Shown: positions 8,395-20,101, numbered from the stretch's first letter. The stretch: DNA of 64,000 nucleotides from Polynucleobacter necessarius (GCF_900096765.1 NZ_LT615228.1:688669-752668); one strand, 5' to 3'. The notes: generated by a model not told the origin, from the sequence alone. Numbers and translations are program-made.

Positions 8395-10449
8395 CTATCG
8401 AACAAAAGGCAGGTAAGCGTACAAAACCCAAGCGAGCAATGCCGCAAGGCCTGCAATCATGGCAAAGGCATAGTGATAAACATAACCCGATTGCAAATGA
8501 CGAATAACACCGGCAAAACGCTCTACTGTATGAGCACTGCCGTTAACAAAGAACCCATCGATCACCTTTTGATCGCCGCGGTGCCATAAGAAACCACCGA
8601 TCCAAATGAGTCCTTTAGCAAAGACCGCCTGATTGAGATCATCTAGGTAGTACTTGTTATCCAAGAGCTTTTTCAATGGCGCAAAAGCTTGTGCAAACTT
8701 CTCTGGCAATTTTGGTGCCCAGAGGTAACCAATTGCAGCAGTTAGTACGCCCAACACTACAAGACCCAATACTGGGGAAGTAAACGCGTGGATCGCCATA
8801 GCCACTGGGCCATGGAACTCTTCTTCCAACTCTTTCATCACAGGGTGGCGAGCCAAGTCGATAAAGATCGAATCACCGAAATAGGTCCCAAATAGCAATG
8901 GTGAAATGGTGTAAAAGCCAATGATGACTGATGGAATGGCCAAGAGAATTAAAGGCAATGTCACGACCAATGGAGACTCATGTGGTTTCTCACCAGGAGC
9001 TAGGCCATGGTGCGCGTGATCATCGCCCTGCTCCGCATGATCGTGGTGGTGGTCATGAGAATCTGCATGGCCCCAACGAGCTTTCCCATGGAATACCCAG
9101 AAGTACAGACGGAATGAATACAGTGCTGTAACAAAAACACTTGCCATCACTGCAAAATAAGCAAAACCAGAGCCAGGTATATGGCTAGCTGCTACCGCTT
9201 CAATGATGGAATCTTTGGAGTAGAAGCCTGAGAAGAAAGGTGTGCCAATCAAGGCCAGATTACCCAGCAACATCATTAAGCATGTAATTGGCATGTATTT
9301 CCATAGGCCACCCATCTTGCGCATATCTTGTTCATGATGCATGCCTAAAATCACGCTACCGGCAGCCAAGAACAACAATGCCTTAAAGAATGCATGGGTC
9401 ATCAAATGGAATATGGCAACTGGATAAGCCGATACACCCAAGGCGACAGTCATGTATCCCAATTGAGAGAGCGTTGAATAAGCCACCACACGCTTGATAT
9501 CGTTTTGCACAATACCCAAGAAGCCCATAAATAAAGCAGTGATAGATCCAATCACTAGAATGAAGCTCAAAGCAACATCCGATAGCTCAAACAATGGTGA
9601 CATGCGAGAGACCATGAAGATACCTGCAGTAACCATGGTTGCGGCATGAATCAACGCGGAAATTGGGGTTGGGCCTTCCATTGAATCAGGCAACCAGACA
9701 TGCAATGGAAATTGCGCTGATTTACCCATTGCACCAATAAACAAGCAAATACAAGCAACGGTCATCAGGTTCCAGCCAGTACCTGGAAGCGTTTGCGCAG
9801 CTAATGCAGCATTTTGTGAAAAGATCACGTCATATTGCATCGAGCCAGTACTAGCGAGGATTAAACCAATGCCCAAAATAAAGCCAAAGTCGCCAACACG
9901 GTTTACCAAGAAGGCTTTCATATTGGCAAAAACTGCGGATTGACGCTCAAAATAAAAGCCAATCAGGAGGTAGGACACAACCCCCACAGCTTCCCAGCCA
10001 AAAAAGAGCTGGAGCAGGTTGTTACTCATCACCAACATCAACATGGCAAAAGTAAACAGGGAAATATATGAAAAGAATCGGTTGTAGCCCTCTTCCCCAT
10101 GCATGTAGCCAATGGTGTAGATGTGAACCATTAATGAGACAAAGGTCACTACGCACATCATGGTGGCAGTAAGAGGGTCAATTAAAAAACCAATGTCGAG
10201 ATTGAGCTCACCCAACTGCATCCAACGATAAACAGTGCCGTTGAAATAAAAACCATCCATCACTTGCGCTAATACATTGCATGACAAAACAAAGGCGATC
10301 GTAACGCCCAAGATAGTCACAAACTGAGAGGCACCGTGGCCAATACGGTTGCCGCCAAGTTTGGTGCCAAAGAAACCAGCAATGATTGAGCCAACTAATG
10401 GCGCAAGCGGAATTGCACAGAGAACAGGAATATTTAAGGTCAATTGCAT
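8395..10449 (-). CDS. nuoL: NADH-quinone oxidoreductase subunit L
   Basis: This is the largest antiporter-like subunit of complex I (684 aa), the distal proton channel with the long lateral helix at its C-terminus. The N-terminal domain and the Proton_antipo_M domain are seen (FFGWEAVGVVSYLLIGFYF; GKSAQFPLHVWLPDSMEGPTPISALIHAATMVTAGIFM). A soluble loop about three quarters of the way along is unusually rich in His and Asp (HADSHDHHHDHAEQGDDHAHH). It sits on nuoK with a 2-bp gap and is followed by nuoM after 36 bp. All expected channel lysines and histidines of the core appear present. Confidence 0.97.
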   Translation of the reverse strand: MQLTLNIPVLCAIPLAPLVGSIIAGFFGTKLGGNRIGHGASQFVTILGVTIAFVLSCNVLAQVMDGFYFNGTVYRWMQLGELNLDIGFLIDPLTATMMCVVTFVSLMVHIYTIGYMHGEEGYNRFFSYISLFTFAMLMLVMSNNLLQLFFGWEAVGVVSYLLIGFYFERQSAVFANMKAFLVNRVGDFGFILGIGLILASTGSMQYDVIFSQNAALAAQTLPGTGWNLMTVACICLFIGAMGKSAQFPLHVWLPDSMEGPTPISALIHAATMVTAGIFMVSRMSPLFELSDVALSFILVIGSITALFMGFLGIVQNDIKRVVAYSTLSQLGYMTVALGVSAYPVAIFHLMTHAFFKALLFLAAGSVILGMHHEQDMRKMGGLWKYMPITCLMMLLGNLALIGTPFFSGFYSKDSIIEAVAASHIPGSGFAYFAVMASVFVTALYSFRLYFWVFHGKARWGHADSHDHHHDHAEQGDDHAHHGLAPGEKPHESPLVVTLPLILLAIPSVIIGFYTISPLLFGTYFGDSIFIDLARHPVMKELEEEFHGPVAMAIHAFTSPVLGLVVLGVLTAAIGYLWAPKLPEKFAQAFAPLKKLLDNKYYLDDLNQAVFAKGLIWIGGFLWHRGDQKVIDGFFVNGSAHTVERFAGVIRHLQSGYVYHYAFAMIAGLAALLAWVLYAYLPFVR

Positions 10450-10451
10450 GA

Positions 10452-10760
10452 CTAGCCTTTTAGGTGGTCAAGATCTTCGGCATTAATGGTGTCTACCTTA
10501 CGGAAGAGAACAACCAAAATTGCCAAGCCGATAGCCGCCTCAGCAGCTGCCACAGTCAAAATAAAGAATACGAATACTTGACCTGCCATATCACCCAAGT
10601 AATGAGAGAAGGCAACAAAGTTCATGTTGACCGAGAGCAACATCAATTCGATTGCCATGAGTAAAACAATGACGTTCTTACGGTTCAAGAAAATACCGAT
10701 GACACTAGTCGCAAATAAGATAGCGCTCAAAACTAAATAGTGGGCCAGAGTGATAGTCAT
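10452..10760 (-). CDS. nuoK: NADH-quinone oxidoreductase subunit K
   Basis: A small three-helix membrane subunit of complex I (102 aa, normal length). The conserved membrane glutamates used in proton transfer are seen in [20 protein letters not shown] and in [13 protein letters not shown]. The start overlaps the nuoJ stop by 4 bp (10757-10760), a sign of translational coupling inside the operon. Confidence 0.97.
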   Translation of the reverse strand: MTITLAHYLVLSAILFATSVIGIFLNRKNVIVLLMAIELMLLSVNMNFVAFSHYLGDMAGQVFVFFILTVAAAEAAIGLAILVVLFRKVDTINAEDLDHLKG

Positions 10761-11419
10761 TTCTTCTCCCCTCTAGCGTCTTGCTTGGCATCCATATCCG
10801 AACCCATCTTTACGATACGCATACGATCAGCCACAACAACATTCACTTGCTCGTGAACATTTTGTGATTTGGAATCTTTGCGATTTCGCAGAGTCAGCGC
10901 AACGGCAGCAATGATTGCCACCAGCAAAATAACGCCTGCGACTTCAAACGTATACACATAATCAACAAAAATTAGTAAACCTAAGGCCTGAGTATTACTT
11001 GCCATCAACTCTTCTGGCATAGGTTGCACTGGAGTATTCGTACCGATAAAGCTGCGAATAATCACAATTGATAACTCAAGAACGATGACTGCACCCATTA
11101 AGAAGGCAACCGGCAGATATTTTTTGAAATCACGACGTAAATGCTCTAAGTCAAGGTCAAGCATCATGACAACGAATAAGAACAGAACCATGACAGCGCC
11201 TACATATACCAATATCAAGGCTAGACTTAAGAACTCAGCTTTGAGCAACATCCATAAACCAGATGCGCTAAAGAATGCTAAAACTAAAAATAAGGCTGCA
11301 TGCACAGGGTTGCGCGCCGTGATAACACGCAAGGCCGAAATCACGAGCAAGCCGGCAAAGCCGTAAAAGAATACGGCGAATAATGTAGATGGATCGAATG
11401 TCATATTAGTTAAGCTCAA
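10757..11419 (-). CDS. nuoJ: NADH-quinone oxidoreductase subunit J
   Basis: A membrane subunit of complex I (220 aa) with five predicted helices. The first is [19 protein letters not shown]. The third carries the pi-bulge region typical of ND6 ([18 protein letters not shown]), which takes part in coupling. The C-terminal 40 residues are charged and cytoplasmic. It lies 5 bp downstream of nuoI and overlaps nuoK. Confidence 0.97.
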   Translation of the reverse strand: MSLTNMTFDPSTLFAVFFYGFAGLLVISALRVITARNPVHAALFLVLAFFSASGLWMLLKAEFLSLALILVYVGAVMVLFLFVVMMLDLDLEHLRRDFKKYLPVAFLMGAVIVLELSIVIIRSFIGTNTPVQPMPEELMASNTQALGLLIFVDYVYTFEVAGVILLVAIIAAVALTLRNRKDSKSQNVHEQVNVVVADRMRIVKMGSDMDAKQDARGEKK

Positions 11420-11424
11420 TTCGA

Positions 11425-11916
11425 TTAACGGTAAGGTGCATCAATGGCACGGTTAGCAGCGATATCTTTTTCATACTTGTCACCAACAGCCAAGAGCATG
11501 TCTTTGGTGAAATACAAATCACCACGCTTATCACCAAAATATTCAAAGATATTGGTTTCAACAATAGCGTCAACTGGACAAGCCTCTTCGCAGAAGCCAC
11601 AGAAAATGCACTTTGTTAAATCGATGTCATAGCGTGTGGTGCGACGGGTTCCATCGTCACGCTCAGCGGTTTCAATTGTGATGGCGTATGCAGGACAAAC
11701 TGCTTCACACAACTTACAACCGATACAACGCTCTTCACCATTCTCGTAACGGCGCAAAGCATGTAAACCGCGGAATCGGTTAGATAAAGGCGTCTTCTCT
11801 TCTGGATATTGAACAGTAATCTTTGGTTTAAAGAGATAACGACCAGTGATAGACATACCAGTCAAGATGTCTTTAAGCATCAAGCAATCGAGGAATTGGG
11901 AAATTTTCTTAAACAT
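11425..11916 (-). CDS. nuoI: NADH-quinone oxidoreductase subunit I
   Basis: A 163-aa ferredoxin-type subunit holding clusters N6a and N6b of the peripheral arm. Two CxxCxxCxxxCP motifs are complete: [12 protein letters not shown] at residues 64-75 and [12 protein letters not shown] at 103-114. The amphipathic N-terminus ([18 protein letters not shown]) is the usual membrane-surface anchor. It is placed between nuoH and nuoJ as in all Burkholderiales operons. Confidence 0.97.
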   Translation of the reverse strand: MFKKISQFLDCLMLKDILTGMSITGRYLFKPKITVQYPEEKTPLSNRFRGLHALRRYENGEERCIGCKLCEAVCPAYAITIETAERDDGTRRTTRYDIDLTKCIFCGFCEEACPVDAIVETNIFEYFGDKRGDLYFTKDMLLAVGDKYEKDIAANRAIDAPYR

Positions 11917-11927
11917 GATTGATCAAC

Positions 11928-13001
11928 TTATTTCCAAATATTCCATGGGGATACCACCCACGCGCCGATAACAACCACCCAGAATACTGAGATGGGAATA
12001 AAGATCTTCCAACCCAAACGCATGATTTGGTCATAGCGATAGCGCGGTAAGGTTGCGCGCAACCAGATAACGCAAGAAAGCAAGAAGAAAGTTTTGCCGA
12101 ATAGCCAGAAGAAGCCTGGAATATCACGCAAGATTGGCAAGTCAACAATAGGCAACCAACCGCCTAAGAACATGATTGATGCAACTGCTGCAATCAAAAT
12201 CATGTTTGCATACTCAGCCAAGAAGAACATGGCAAATGACATACCAGAGTATTCAACCATATGACCGGCAACAATCTCTGACTCACCCTCAACCACGTCA
12301 AATGGATGACGATTGGTCTCGGCAACACCAGAGATAAAGTAAATCAAGAACATTGGTAATAATGGCAACCAGTTCCATGAAAGAAAATTCAAGCCCATGT
12401 GCGCAAAGTATCCATGCTCTTGCGAGGCCACGATGGCACTCAAGTTCAAAGAGCCAGAGGTCAACAACACTGTAACTAATGCGAAACCCATCGCGATTTC
12501 ATAGGAAATCATTTGCGCCGATGCACGCATTGCACCCAAGAATGGGTACTTAGAGTTTGAAGACCAACCCGCCAAGATGACACCGTAAACACCAATCGAG
12601 GAAATAGCCATGATGTACAAAAGACCCGCATTGACATCAGCTAAGACCATTTTGGCTTGGAATGGCACTACTGCCCAAGCCGCAAACGCAGGCATGATCA
12701 CCATAATAGGTGCAATAAAGTACAAGACCTTGCTCGATTGTGTTGGAGAAATGATCTCCTTCATTAACAATTTAAGAGCATCGGCAATAGGCTGCAACAA
12801 TCCCAAAGGACCAACGCGGTTAGGCCCTAAGCGAATATGCATCCAGCCAATCAATTTACGTTCCCACAATGTCAAGTAAGCAACGCAGCCAAACATAGGC
12901 AAAACGATGATCACGATGCGCACTAAAGCCCAAACGAGCGGCCAAAGTTGGCCAAAAATAGCCTCGCCTTGAGTGGTGATGAGGTTCAAGAAATTATCCA
13001 T
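11928..13001 (-). CDS. nuoH: NADH-quinone oxidoreductase subunit H
   Basis: A 357-aa membrane subunit that links the peripheral arm to the proton channels and helps form the quinone chamber. Eight helices are visible. Conserved quinone-site elements include [19 protein letters not shown] near residue 45 and the acidic loop [22 protein letters not shown]. It follows nuoG by 8 bp and precedes nuoI by 11 bp. The sequence is intact. Confidence 0.97.
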   Translation of the reverse strand: MDNFLNLITTQGEAIFGQLWPLVWALVRIVIIVLPMFGCVAYLTLWERKLIGWMHIRLGPNRVGPLGLLQPIADALKLLMKEIISPTQSSKVLYFIAPIMVIMPAFAAWAVVPFQAKMVLADVNAGLLYIMAISSIGVYGVILAGWSSNSKYPFLGAMRASAQMISYEIAMGFALVTVLLTSGSLNLSAIVASQEHGYFAHMGLNFLSWNWLPLLPMFLIYFISGVAETNRHPFDVVEGESEIVAGHMVEYSGMSFAMFFLAEYANMILIAAVASIMFLGGWLPIVDLPILRDIPGFFWLFGKTFFLLSCVIWLRATLPRYRYDQIMRLGWKIFIPISVFWVVVIGAWVVSPWNIWK

Positions 13002-13009
13002 CTCGCCCC

Positions 13010-15325
13010 TTAAGCCTTAGAAACTGTTACAGGACCAAACATCGATCCTAATTTGGCACCAGCCGAAGTGCCAGCAGAAACTCGAATGGCACTTGACGCT
13101 AAATTGACTTCCAGAGTAGCAGGCAAATCCACTGTGAGATTTCCTTGAGTTACGCGAACCACATCACCCTCTTTCAAACCTAATTCTGTAAAGAGTTTTT
13201 GACCGAGGCCAACTTCATTGCCGCGTTTAGCATCACGAGTCAATTGCAATGCAGAGGAGCGACGAACAATCTGATCACCAGCATAGATATTGACATCAGA
13301 TAAGCGCTCCAGGCCATTGAACGGAGCTAAATTACCATTAACAACATTAGTAGTTATCGCTTGATTGTTTAAGCGAGTGCAATAGTTATCACCCAAAGCT
13401 TCAGCAAGAACCTCTTCTGGCATGTTATAGAGGAAACCTTCTAAGCCCAGCAATCCACCGAGAACGCGCAATACCTTCCAGCCTGGTCTTGAATCGCCCA
13501 GCGGCTTAACTGCAGGCTGAATTGTTTGCGCCCTACCTTCAAAATTAACAAAGGTCGACACAGTCTCAGTAAACGGAGTAATTGGGAGGATTACGTCGGC
13601 AACTTCCATCAAATCGGCAGATTTGTATGCACTCAAAGCAATCACTGTATTGGCATTTGCTAAAGCTACACGTGACTGCTCAGGGTTCGGTAAATCAGAA
13701 TCTGGTTCAATATTCATCAAAATCACAGCACGACGATCACCAGACAAAACAGAATCTACGCCAGCACCATTAGCATTGACCAAGGATGCTCCAACGGCAT
13801 TGCCACCAACTGGCAAATAACCGAGTGTTGCTCCAGTTTGCCGCGCAATAAATTGTGCTAATACTTGTAAATCAGAGGCATGAGGATGGGCAATTGCAGC
13901 AGAACCAAGTAGGACTGCAGCATTAGCACCAGACAGCAAGTTGTCAGCAACTTGCTGAGCCTGCGCAGAAATAGGTAAATTGAAGGTTCCAGATGGTACT
14001 GATACTGACTTCGCTTGAGCGATGGCTAACGCAACCTCGCTTAAGGCGTTTAACCATGCGCTAGGGGCAGCAGCAATGCCTGTGGCTGGAATGAGCCAAT
14101 CATCACCACCAGCATCGATACGAGAAACTTGTAAGCCACGTTTAGCTGCAGTACGAATGCGCGCGGCAATAATCGGCTGGTCTTTGCGCAAGAAACTACC
14201 GATTACCAAGGCTCGATCAATCTCGCTTAATTTTGCAATTGGCATACCCAACCATGGCGCAGGCGCAGCCCCATTAATATCAGTTTGACGCAAACGAGTT
14301 TCAACTTGATTGGAGCCTAAGCCACGGACAAGTTTTTGCAAGAGATGCAATTCTTCTGTACTAGAAATTGGATGCGCTAAGGCAGCAATAGATTGAGCGC
14401 CACTCTCAGATGCAATTGTCTTTAAGGAATGTGCTACATAATCAAGCGCAGACTGCCAATCCGTTTCAAGCCATTGACCGCCCTGCTTAACCATAGGCGT
14501 TGTCACGCGATCAGCGCTATTGAGGCCTTCATATGCAAAACGATCACGGTCACTAATCCAGCATTCGTTGATCGCTTCATTCTCTAAAGCAACTACGCGC
14601 AATACTTTGTTCGATTTAGTTTGAACAGTTGTATTTGCACCTAAGCTGTCATGCGGACTCACGGAACGCTTACGGCCCAATTCCCAGGTACGAGCACCAT
14701 ATCGGAATGGCTTACTAGTCAAGGCTCCGACTGGGCATAAATCGATCATATTTCCAGACAATTCAGAATCCACTGTCTGACCCACAAAAGTGGTGATCTC
14801 TGAGTGCTCGCCACGATTGATCATGCCAAGCTCCATCACACCAGCCACTTCTTGACCGAAGCGAACGCAACGGGTGCAGTGAATGCAACGAGTCATCTCC
14901 TGCATAGAGATCAAAGGTCCTACATTCTTGTGGAATACCACACGCTTTTCTTCTTCGTAGCGTGAGTTTGACTTGCCGTAACCAACTGCTAAGTCTTGTA
15001 ACTGGCACTCACCACCTTGATCGCAAATTGGGCAATCTAAAGGATGGTTAATAAGCAAGAATTCCATTACAGAGCGCTGAGCTTCAACAGCTTTAGCGGA
15101 ATGGGTAAAAACTTTCATGCCCTGGGTTACAGGAGTAGCACAAGCAGGCAATGGTTTTGGCGCTTTTTCAACTTCCACTAAACACATACGGCAGTTAGCA
15201 GCAATTGATAATTTCTTGTGATAGCAGAAATGTGGAACGTAGGTTCCGAGCTTATTCGCGGCGTGCATCACCATCGAACCTTGCGGAACTTCTACTGCCT
15301 TACCATCTAATTCGATTTCAACCAT
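13010..15325 (-). CDS. nuoG: NADH-quinone oxidoreductase subunit G
   Basis: This is the large iron-sulphur subunit of complex I, 771 aa from the preferred start ATG 15325 ([14 protein letters not shown]). Another ATG nine codons upstream (15352) is possible. The N-terminal ferredoxin domain holds a [2Fe-2S] site ([15 protein letters not shown] plus a later Cys in LPACATP). The [14 protein letters not shown] segment holds the His/Cys-ligated cluster, and CIHCTRC starts the next [4Fe-4S]. The rest is a molybdopterin-oxidoreductase-like domain without cofactor function. It lies between nuoF and nuoH. Confidence 0.95.
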   Translation of the reverse strand: MVEIELDGKAVEVPQGSMVMHAANKLGTYVPHFCYHKKLSIAANCRMCLVEVEKAPKPLPACATPVTQGMKVFTHSAKAVEAQRSVMEFLLINHPLDCPICDQGGECQLQDLAVGYGKSNSRYEEEKRVVFHKNVGPLISMQEMTRCIHCTRCVRFGQEVAGVMELGMINRGEHSEITTFVGQTVDSELSGNMIDLCPVGALTSKPFRYGARTWELGRKRSVSPHDSLGANTTVQTKSNKVLRVVALENEAINECWISDRDRFAYEGLNSADRVTTPMVKQGGQWLETDWQSALDYVAHSLKTIASESGAQSIAALAHPISSTEELHLLQKLVRGLGSNQVETRLRQTDINGAAPAPWLGMPIAKLSEIDRALVIGSFLRKDQPIIAARIRTAAKRGLQVSRIDAGGDDWLIPATGIAAAPSAWLNALSEVALAIAQAKSVSVPSGTFNLPISAQAQQVADNLLSGANAAVLLGSAAIAHPHASDLQVLAQFIARQTGATLGYLPVGGNAVGASLVNANGAGVDSVLSGDRRAVILMNIEPDSDLPNPEQSRVALANANTVIALSAYKSADLMEVADVILPITPFTETVSTFVNFEGRAQTIQPAVKPLGDSRPGWKVLRVLGGLLGLEGFLYNMPEEVLAEALGDNYCTRLNNQAITTNVVNGNLAPFNGLERLSDVNIYAGDQIVRRSSALQLTRDAKRGNEVGLGQKLFTELGLKEGDVVRVTQGNLTVDLPATLEVNLASSAIRVSAGTSAGAKLGSMFGPVTVSKA

Positions 15326-15356
15326 GCTCACTTTAAGATGCCCCGTGCTCAATTAC

Positions 15357-16655
15357 TTATAAAGGTTTTGCAGAATCTAAGCAGCGCTTATGTTCTACGT
15401 GATACGCAAATTCGTCCATGTAATGCTTCAACATGCCACGCACTGGCATAGCAGCCGCATCACCCAAAGCGCAAATCGTGCGACCTTGAATATTTGCTGC
15501 CACATCGTTAAGCAAATCTAAATCCTCTGGGCGTCCTTGACCGTGTTCTATGCGGTGAACAATGCGCCACAACCAACCAGTACCTTCGCGACAAGGTGTG
15601 CACTGACCGCAAGATTCTTCATGATAGAAATAGGACAGTCGCTCAAGTGCTCGAACCATACAACGGGTTTCATTCATCACGATCACAGCACCAGATCCCA
15701 ACATGGACCCTGCTTTAGCAATGCTGTCGTAATCCATGGTTAGATCCATCATCTGCGCCCCAGGAACAACGGGAGCAGATGAGCCACCAGGGATCACCGC
15801 TTTCAATGCTTTACCATCACGCATTCCGCCAGCTAGCTTCAAGAGTTCTGCAAACGGTGTGCCAAGTAGAATCTCATAGTTACCAGGGTGAACTACGTCA
15901 CCCGATACAGAGAATATTTTAGTACCGCCATTATTTGGCTTACCCAGATCCAAGTACGTTTGACCACCGATGGCCAAAATAAAGGGCACTGCTGCGAAAG
16001 TTTCGGTGTTGTTAATGGTTGTTGGTTTGCCATATAAACCAAAACTTGCTGGGAATGGGGGTTTGAAGCGTGGCTGACCTTTTTTACCTTCTAAGGACTC
16101 AAGCAAGGCAGTTTCTTCACCGCAAATGTAAGCACCCCAACCTGGAGCTGCATGCAATTGGAAGGAGAAATCACTTCCTAAAATTTTATCGCCCAAATAA
16201 CCTGCTGCTCTTGCTTCTTCAAGCGCCTCTTCAAAGCGAGAATAGACTTCCCAAATTTCACCGTGAATGTAGTTGTAGCCTACAGTGATACCCATGGTAT
16301 AGGCACCAATAATCATGCCTTCAATCAGAGCATGCGGGTTGTAACGCATGATGTCGCGGTCTTTAAATGTACCTGGTTCACCTTCGTCACTGTTGCAAAC
16401 TAAATACTTTTGACCGGGGAATTGTCGTGGCATAAAGCTCCACTTCAAACCCGTTGGGAATCCTGCACCACCACGACCACGTAGTGATGAGGCCTTTAAC
16501 TCAGCAATAATGGTATCAGGCGCTACTTTGTCGTTAATTAAACGACGCAGCTGTTGATAACCACCACGACTCTCGTAATCTTTTAAACGCCAGTTATCAC
16601 CGTTTAATCCCGCAAGGATTAATGGCTTGATATGACGATCGTGCAAACTGGTCAT
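15357..16655 (-). CDS. nuoF: NADH-quinone oxidoreductase subunit F
   Basis: The NADH- and FMN-binding subunit (432 aa), where electrons enter complex I. The glycine-rich nucleotide site is [17 protein letters not shown] near residue 55-72. FMN contacts are in [17 protein letters not shown], and the N3 cluster is in [15 protein letters not shown] with a fourth Cys in GRTICALGD. The start overlaps the nuoE stop by 4 bp. Confidence 0.97.
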   Translation of the reverse strand: MTSLHDRHIKPLILAGLNGDNWRLKDYESRGGYQQLRRLINDKVAPDTIIAELKASSLRGRGGAGFPTGLKWSFMPRQFPGQKYLVCNSDEGEPGTFKDRDIMRYNPHALIEGMIIGAYTMGITVGYNYIHGEIWEVYSRFEEALEEARAAGYLGDKILGSDFSFQLHAAPGWGAYICGEETALLESLEGKKGQPRFKPPFPASFGLYGKPTTINNTETFAAVPFILAIGGQTYLDLGKPNNGGTKIFSVSGDVVHPGNYEILLGTPFAELLKLAGGMRDGKALKAVIPGGSSAPVVPGAQMMDLTMDYDSIAKAGSMLGSGAVIVMNETRCMVRALERLSYFYHEESCGQCTPCREGTGWLWRIVHRIEHGQGRPEDLDLLNDVAANIQGRTICALGDAAAMPVRGMLKHYMDEFAYHVEHKRCLDSAKPL

Positions 16656-17158
16656 GCTGCCTTCCCTTCTGCACGAAGCTCATTTAATAGAGCGTCAATC
16701 TTTTCTTTACTCATAAAGCTACACATACGTTTGTCATTTACCAACATGACTGGGGAATCACCGCATGCGCCCATACACTCGCCCTCTTTCAAGGTAAAAG
16801 TGCCACAGGCAGTAGTTTCATTAAAGCCAATGCCTAATGTTTCTTTTAGATAGGTAGCAGCAGTTTCACCATGAGTTAACTGGCAAGGCAAGTTGGTACA
16901 AATAACCAATTTGTACTTGCCAATCGGTTTGGTGTTGTACATGTTGTAGAAAGTAGCTACTTCCTCAACAGCAATAGTAGGCATCTCTAAAATCTGCGCA
17001 ACAGTAGCGATGACCTCTGGAGACACCCAACCTACTTCGGTTTGAGCGGCGATCAGAGAAGCCATCACTGCAGATTGCTTTTGCTCTGGCGGGTACTTCG
17101 CAACGTTACGGGCAATATCTGCCAACGTTTTATCGGATAGTTGAAGAGTTGTTGTCAT
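16652..17158 (-). CDS. nuoE: NADH-quinone oxidoreductase subunit E
   Basis: A 168-aa thioredoxin-like subunit that carries the off-pathway [2Fe-2S] cluster N1a. Its four cysteines are visible in ICTNLPCQL and [11 protein letters not shown]. The protein partners NuoF and NuoG in the dehydrogenase module. It lies 23 bp downstream of nuoD. Confidence 0.96.
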   Translation of the reverse strand: MTTTLQLSDKTLADIARNVAKYPPEQKQSAVMASLIAAQTEVGWVSPEVIATVAQILEMPTIAVEEVATFYNMYNTKPIGKYKLVICTNLPCQLTHGETAATYLKETLGIGFNETTACGTFTLKEGECMGACGDSPVMLVNDKRMCSFMSKEKIDALLNELRAEGKAA

Positions 17159-17181
17159 TAAATAATCCTTGGCGCGCCTAA

Positions 17182-18435
17182 TTAGCGGTCAATCTCCCCG
17201 AACACAATATCCTGCGTACCAATAATGGTTACCGCATCGGCCAACATATGGCCACGAGACATTTCATCCATTGCGGACAAATGCACAAAACCAGGTGCAC
17301 GAATCTTCATGCGGTAAGGCTTATTTGCGCCATCAGAAATCAGATAGATTCCAAACTCCCCTTTTGGATGCTCAACGGCTGAGTAAGCCTCACCATCAGG
17401 AACGTGAATACCTTCCGTAAATAGTTTGAAGTGGTGAATAAGTTCTTCCATATTGGTTTTCATATCCACGCGCTTTGGTGGAGAAACCTTATGGTTATCG
17501 CTCATTACTGGACCGGGATTTTCTTTGAGCCACTTCACGCACTGCTTAATAATGCGATTAGATTGACGCATTTCTTCCATGCGAACTAAATAACGGTCGT
17601 AAGAGTCGCCGTTAATACCTACTGGAATATCAAAATCCAAACGGTCATAAACTTCATACGGCTGCTTCTTACGCAAGTCCCACTCAATACCAGAACCACG
17701 CAACATTGGACCGGTAAAGCCAAGTTGCAAGGCGCGCTCAGGCGTCACGATACCGATATTGACCAAGCGCTGCTTCCAGATACGGTTATCTGTAAGCAAA
17801 TTGCAATACTCATCTACGTTGGCATCAAAGCCATTGCTAAATTGCTCAATAAAGTCCAGCAATGAACCACTACGGTTTTCGTTCAAACGCTTGACTGCTG
17901 AAGCACTACGAATCTTCGATTTACTATATTGGGCCATTTGATCTGGCAAGTCACGATATACACCACCTGGGCGATAGTAAGCCGCATGCATTCGAGCACC
18001 AGAAACAGCCTCGTACATGTCAAAGATATCTTCACGATCACGGAATGCATACAAGAACACCGCCATCGCACCCACGTCTAAGCCGTGGCAACCAATCCAG
18101 AGCAAATGATTCAATAAGCGAGTGAGCTCGTCATACATCACACGGATGTATTGAGCCCGCAAAGGAACATCAACTTGCAGCAATTTTTCAATCGCTAAAA
18201 CGTAAGCGTGCTCATTAGACATCATGGACACATAGTCCAAGCGATCCATGTAAGGCACGTTTTGAATCCAAGTACGTGTCTCGGCCAGTTTCTCAGTGGC
18301 ACGGTGCAACAAGCCAATGTGTGGATCAGCGCGCTGGATTACCTCACCATCGAGCTCCAACACGAGACGTAATACACCGTGTGCCGCTGGGTGCTGAGGA
18401 CCAAAATTGAGGGTGTAGTTCTTAATTTGTGCCAT
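17182..18435 (-). CDS. nuoD: NADH-quinone oxidoreductase subunit D
   Basis: The 49-kDa quinone-site subunit (417 aa), related to the large subunit of NiFe hydrogenases. Family landmarks are [21 protein letters not shown] near the N-terminus, [10 protein letters not shown] and [13 protein letters not shown]. The gene is separate from nuoC (3-bp gap), unlike the fused form in E. coli. Confidence 0.97.
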   Translation of the reverse strand: MAQIKNYTLNFGPQHPAAHGVLRLVLELDGEVIQRADPHIGLLHRATEKLAETRTWIQNVPYMDRLDYVSMMSNEHAYVLAIEKLLQVDVPLRAQYIRVMYDELTRLLNHLLWIGCHGLDVGAMAVFLYAFRDREDIFDMYEAVSGARMHAAYYRPGGVYRDLPDQMAQYSKSKIRSASAVKRLNENRSGSLLDFIEQFSNGFDANVDEYCNLLTDNRIWKQRLVNIGIVTPERALQLGFTGPMLRGSGIEWDLRKKQPYEVYDRLDFDIPVGINGDSYDRYLVRMEEMRQSNRIIKQCVKWLKENPGPVMSDNHKVSPPKRVDMKTNMEELIHHFKLFTEGIHVPDGEAYSAVEHPKGEFGIYLISDGANKPYRMKIRAPGFVHLSAMDEMSRGHMLADAVTIIGTQDIVFGEIDR

Positions 18436-18438
18436 GAC

Positions 18439-19038
18439 TTAAACCGACCCTCCGTACTGTTCTTCGCGAACGATGCGGGGAGTAATTTCGCGCGCTTCAA
18501 TGGTGACTGGTTGATAGACAACCCGCTTTAACTCAGGGTCATAGCGCATTTCTACATTACCGCTGATTGGGAAGTCTTTTCTAAATGGGTGGCCGATAAA
18601 GCCGTAGTCCGTCAAGATGCGACGCAGATCATTGTGACCTTCAAAAATGATGCCGTACAGATCGAATGCTTCACGCTCAAACCAGTTTGCAGAATTCCAC
18701 ACTGGTGCAATCGATGACACTAATGGATAGCCATCATCTGGAGCAAAAACGCGTACGCGCAAACGCCAGTTATGCTCGAGCGAAAGCAAGTGACTTACCA
18801 CACCAAAGCGTTGACCACCCCATGAGCCATCACGGAAATCCTGGTAATCGACACCGCATAAATCAATGAGTTGCTCAAAAGCTAGAGATGGGTCATCACG
18901 AAGCATCAACGCAGATTCAAAATAGGTATCTGCATTCAGAACAACAGTAACCTCACCTAGGGCAATTTCGATAGATTGTGCGCGCTTACCTAGAACTTTT
19001 TCTAAGTTGGCAGCTAATTGAACTAAACGATCTGACAT
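18439..19038 (-). CDS. nuoC: NADH-quinone oxidoreductase subunit C
   Basis: The 30-kDa subunit of the connecting module (199 aa). The family signature is present near residues 115-150: [22 protein letters not shown] followed by [14 protein letters not shown]. It lies between nuoB (3-bp gap) and nuoD. Confidence 0.97.
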   Translation of the reverse strand: MSDRLVQLAANLEKVLGKRAQSIEIALGEVTVVLNADTYFESALMLRDDPSLAFEQLIDLCGVDYQDFRDGSWGGQRFGVVSHLLSLEHNWRLRVRVFAPDDGYPLVSSIAPVWNSANWFEREAFDLYGIIFEGHNDLRRILTDYGFIGHPFRKDFPISGNVEMRYDPELKRVVYQPVTIEAREITPRIVREEQYGGSV

Positions 19039-19041
19039 GAA

Positions 19042-19524
19042 TTAAGCCTTCCGCGCAATAGTGCTTGTGCGAGTGATCTTGGATTGCAACTGAATAATTC
19101 CATAGATCAACGCTTCTGCAGTTGGAGGGCAGCCAGGAACATAAATATCAACTGGCACGATCCGGTCACAACCGCGAACTACTGAGTACGAGTTATGGTA
19201 ATAGCCACCACCATTAGCGCAGGAACCCATGGAGATGACCCAGCGAGGTTCCGGCATTTGGTCATAGACCTTACGCAATGCGGGAGCCATTTTGTTGCAA
19301 AGGGTTCCAGCAACAATCATCAAATCTGACTGACGGGGTGATGGGCGAAATACCACGCCAAAACGGTCTAAGTCATAACGGGAAGCACCCGCGTGCATCA
19401 TTTCTACAGCGCAACAGGCCAGACCAAAAGTCATCGGCCATAAGGAGCCGTTCCGAGTCCAGTTAATTAACTGGTCTGCAGTTGTAGTAACAAAACCTTC
19501 TTTGAGAACGCCTTCTAATGCCAT
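19042..19524 (-). CDS. nuoB: NADH-quinone oxidoreductase subunit B
   Basis: The subunit that holds cluster N2, the last electron carrier before quinone. The start ATG 19524 ([19 protein letters not shown]) gives the usual 160 aa and leaves 5 bp after the nuoA stop; an open frame extending further upstream is overlap with nuoA. The unusual adjacent cysteines of N2 are in LACCAVEMM, with further ligands in the Cys of [10 protein letters not shown] and [10 protein letters not shown]. Confidence 0.97.
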   Translation of the reverse strand: MALEGVLKEGFVTTTADQLINWTRNGSLWPMTFGLACCAVEMMHAGASRYDLDRFGVVFRPSPRQSDLMIVAGTLCNKMAPALRKVYDQMPEPRWVISMGSCANGGGYYHNSYSVVRGCDRIVPVDIYVPGCPPTAEALIYGIIQLQSKITRTSTIARKA

Positions 19525-19529
19525 ATCGA

Positions 19530-19889
19530 TCACTCCCAGTCGAGAGCGCCCTTTTTCCAGATATATACAAAGCCCACAATGAATTCCAAGAGGAAGATCA
19601 CCATAGAGGCGTAGCCAAACCAACCAATTTCACGCAGCGATACACCCCAAGGAAATAGGAATGCAGTTTCTAGATCAAACAATATGAAAAGAATAGCAAT
19701 TAAGTAGTAGCGCACATCGAACTTCATACGCGCATCTTCGAAGGCTTCAAAACCGCACTCATAAGGAGAGAGTTTCTCAGCGTCAGGCTTCGAAGGAGCA
19801 AGAATTTTTCCGAGGAACATGGGGACTAACCCCACCCCAATACCTACGAGGATAAAAAGTAGAACAGGAAAGTAATTATCGAGATTCAA
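19530..19889 (-). CDS. nuoA: NADH-quinone oxidoreductase subunit A
   Basis: The first gene of the complex I operon: a 119-aa subunit with three membrane helices and the family signature [20 protein letters not shown]. The start is TTG 19889 (reads MNLDNYFP); no in-frame ATG lies close upstream. AGGA five bases before the TTG is a good ribosome-binding site. That site lies in a 13-bp unit that is duplicated in tandem (19895-19920), so a second AGGA sits 13 bp further upstream. Initiation at the head of this 14-gene operon may be affected. Confidence 0.95.
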   Translation of the reverse strand: MNLDNYFPVLLFILVGIGVGLVPMFLGKILAPSKPDAEKLSPYECGFEAFEDARMKFDVRYYLIAILFILFDLETAFLFPWGVSLREIGWFGYASMVIFLLEFIVGFVYIWKKGALDWE

Positions 19890-19894
19890 AATAG

Positions 19895-19920
19895 TCCTGA
19901 GTCGTTCTCCTGAGTCGTTC
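19895..19920. repeat. 13-bp tandem duplication that doubles the nuoA ribosome-binding site
   Basis: TCCTGAGTCGTTC occurs twice without a gap (19895-19907, 19908-19920). On the minus strand each copy is GAACGACTCAGGA, containing AGGA. The proximal AGGA is 5 nt from the nuoA TTG; the distal one is 18 nt away. Confidence 0.95.
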
Positions 19921-19946
19921 GTCTGGTAACTCTATAAAAGCAGTTA

Positions 19947-19960
19947 ATTATTCATTATTC
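19947..19960. repeat. 7-bp tandem duplication upstream of nuoA
   Basis: ATTATTC is repeated (19947-19953, 19954-19960) between nuoA and tRNA-Leu. It is AT-rich, so chance is more likely here than for the longer units. Confidence 0.6.
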
Positions 19961-20016
19961 CACTACATACAGTACAGCTTTGATTTAGAGCAAAAACCCC
20001 TACTAAAACATCTTTT

Positions 20017-20101
20017 TGGTGCCGACGGCGAGACTCGAACTCGCACAGCCTAAGCCACTACCCCCTCAAGATAGCGTGTCTACCAATTTCACCACGTCGG
20101 C
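20017..20101 (-). tRNA. tRNA-Leu (GAG)
   Basis: The cloverleaf reads on the minus strand from GCCGACG at 20101. The D loop region is TGAAATTGGTAGAC and the anticodon arm is CTATC-TTGAGGG-GGTAG, giving anticodon GAG. A long variable arm typical of Leu follows, then the T arm GAGTTCGAGTCTC, the acceptor CGTCGGC, discriminator A and an encoded CCA. It lies between secG and nuoA, the usual Burkholderiales place. Confidence 0.95.

Noticed and set aside
13582-13820. Plus-strand open frames inside nuoG
   Set aside because: Shadows of a conserved gene on the other strand; composition and wording are not protein-like.
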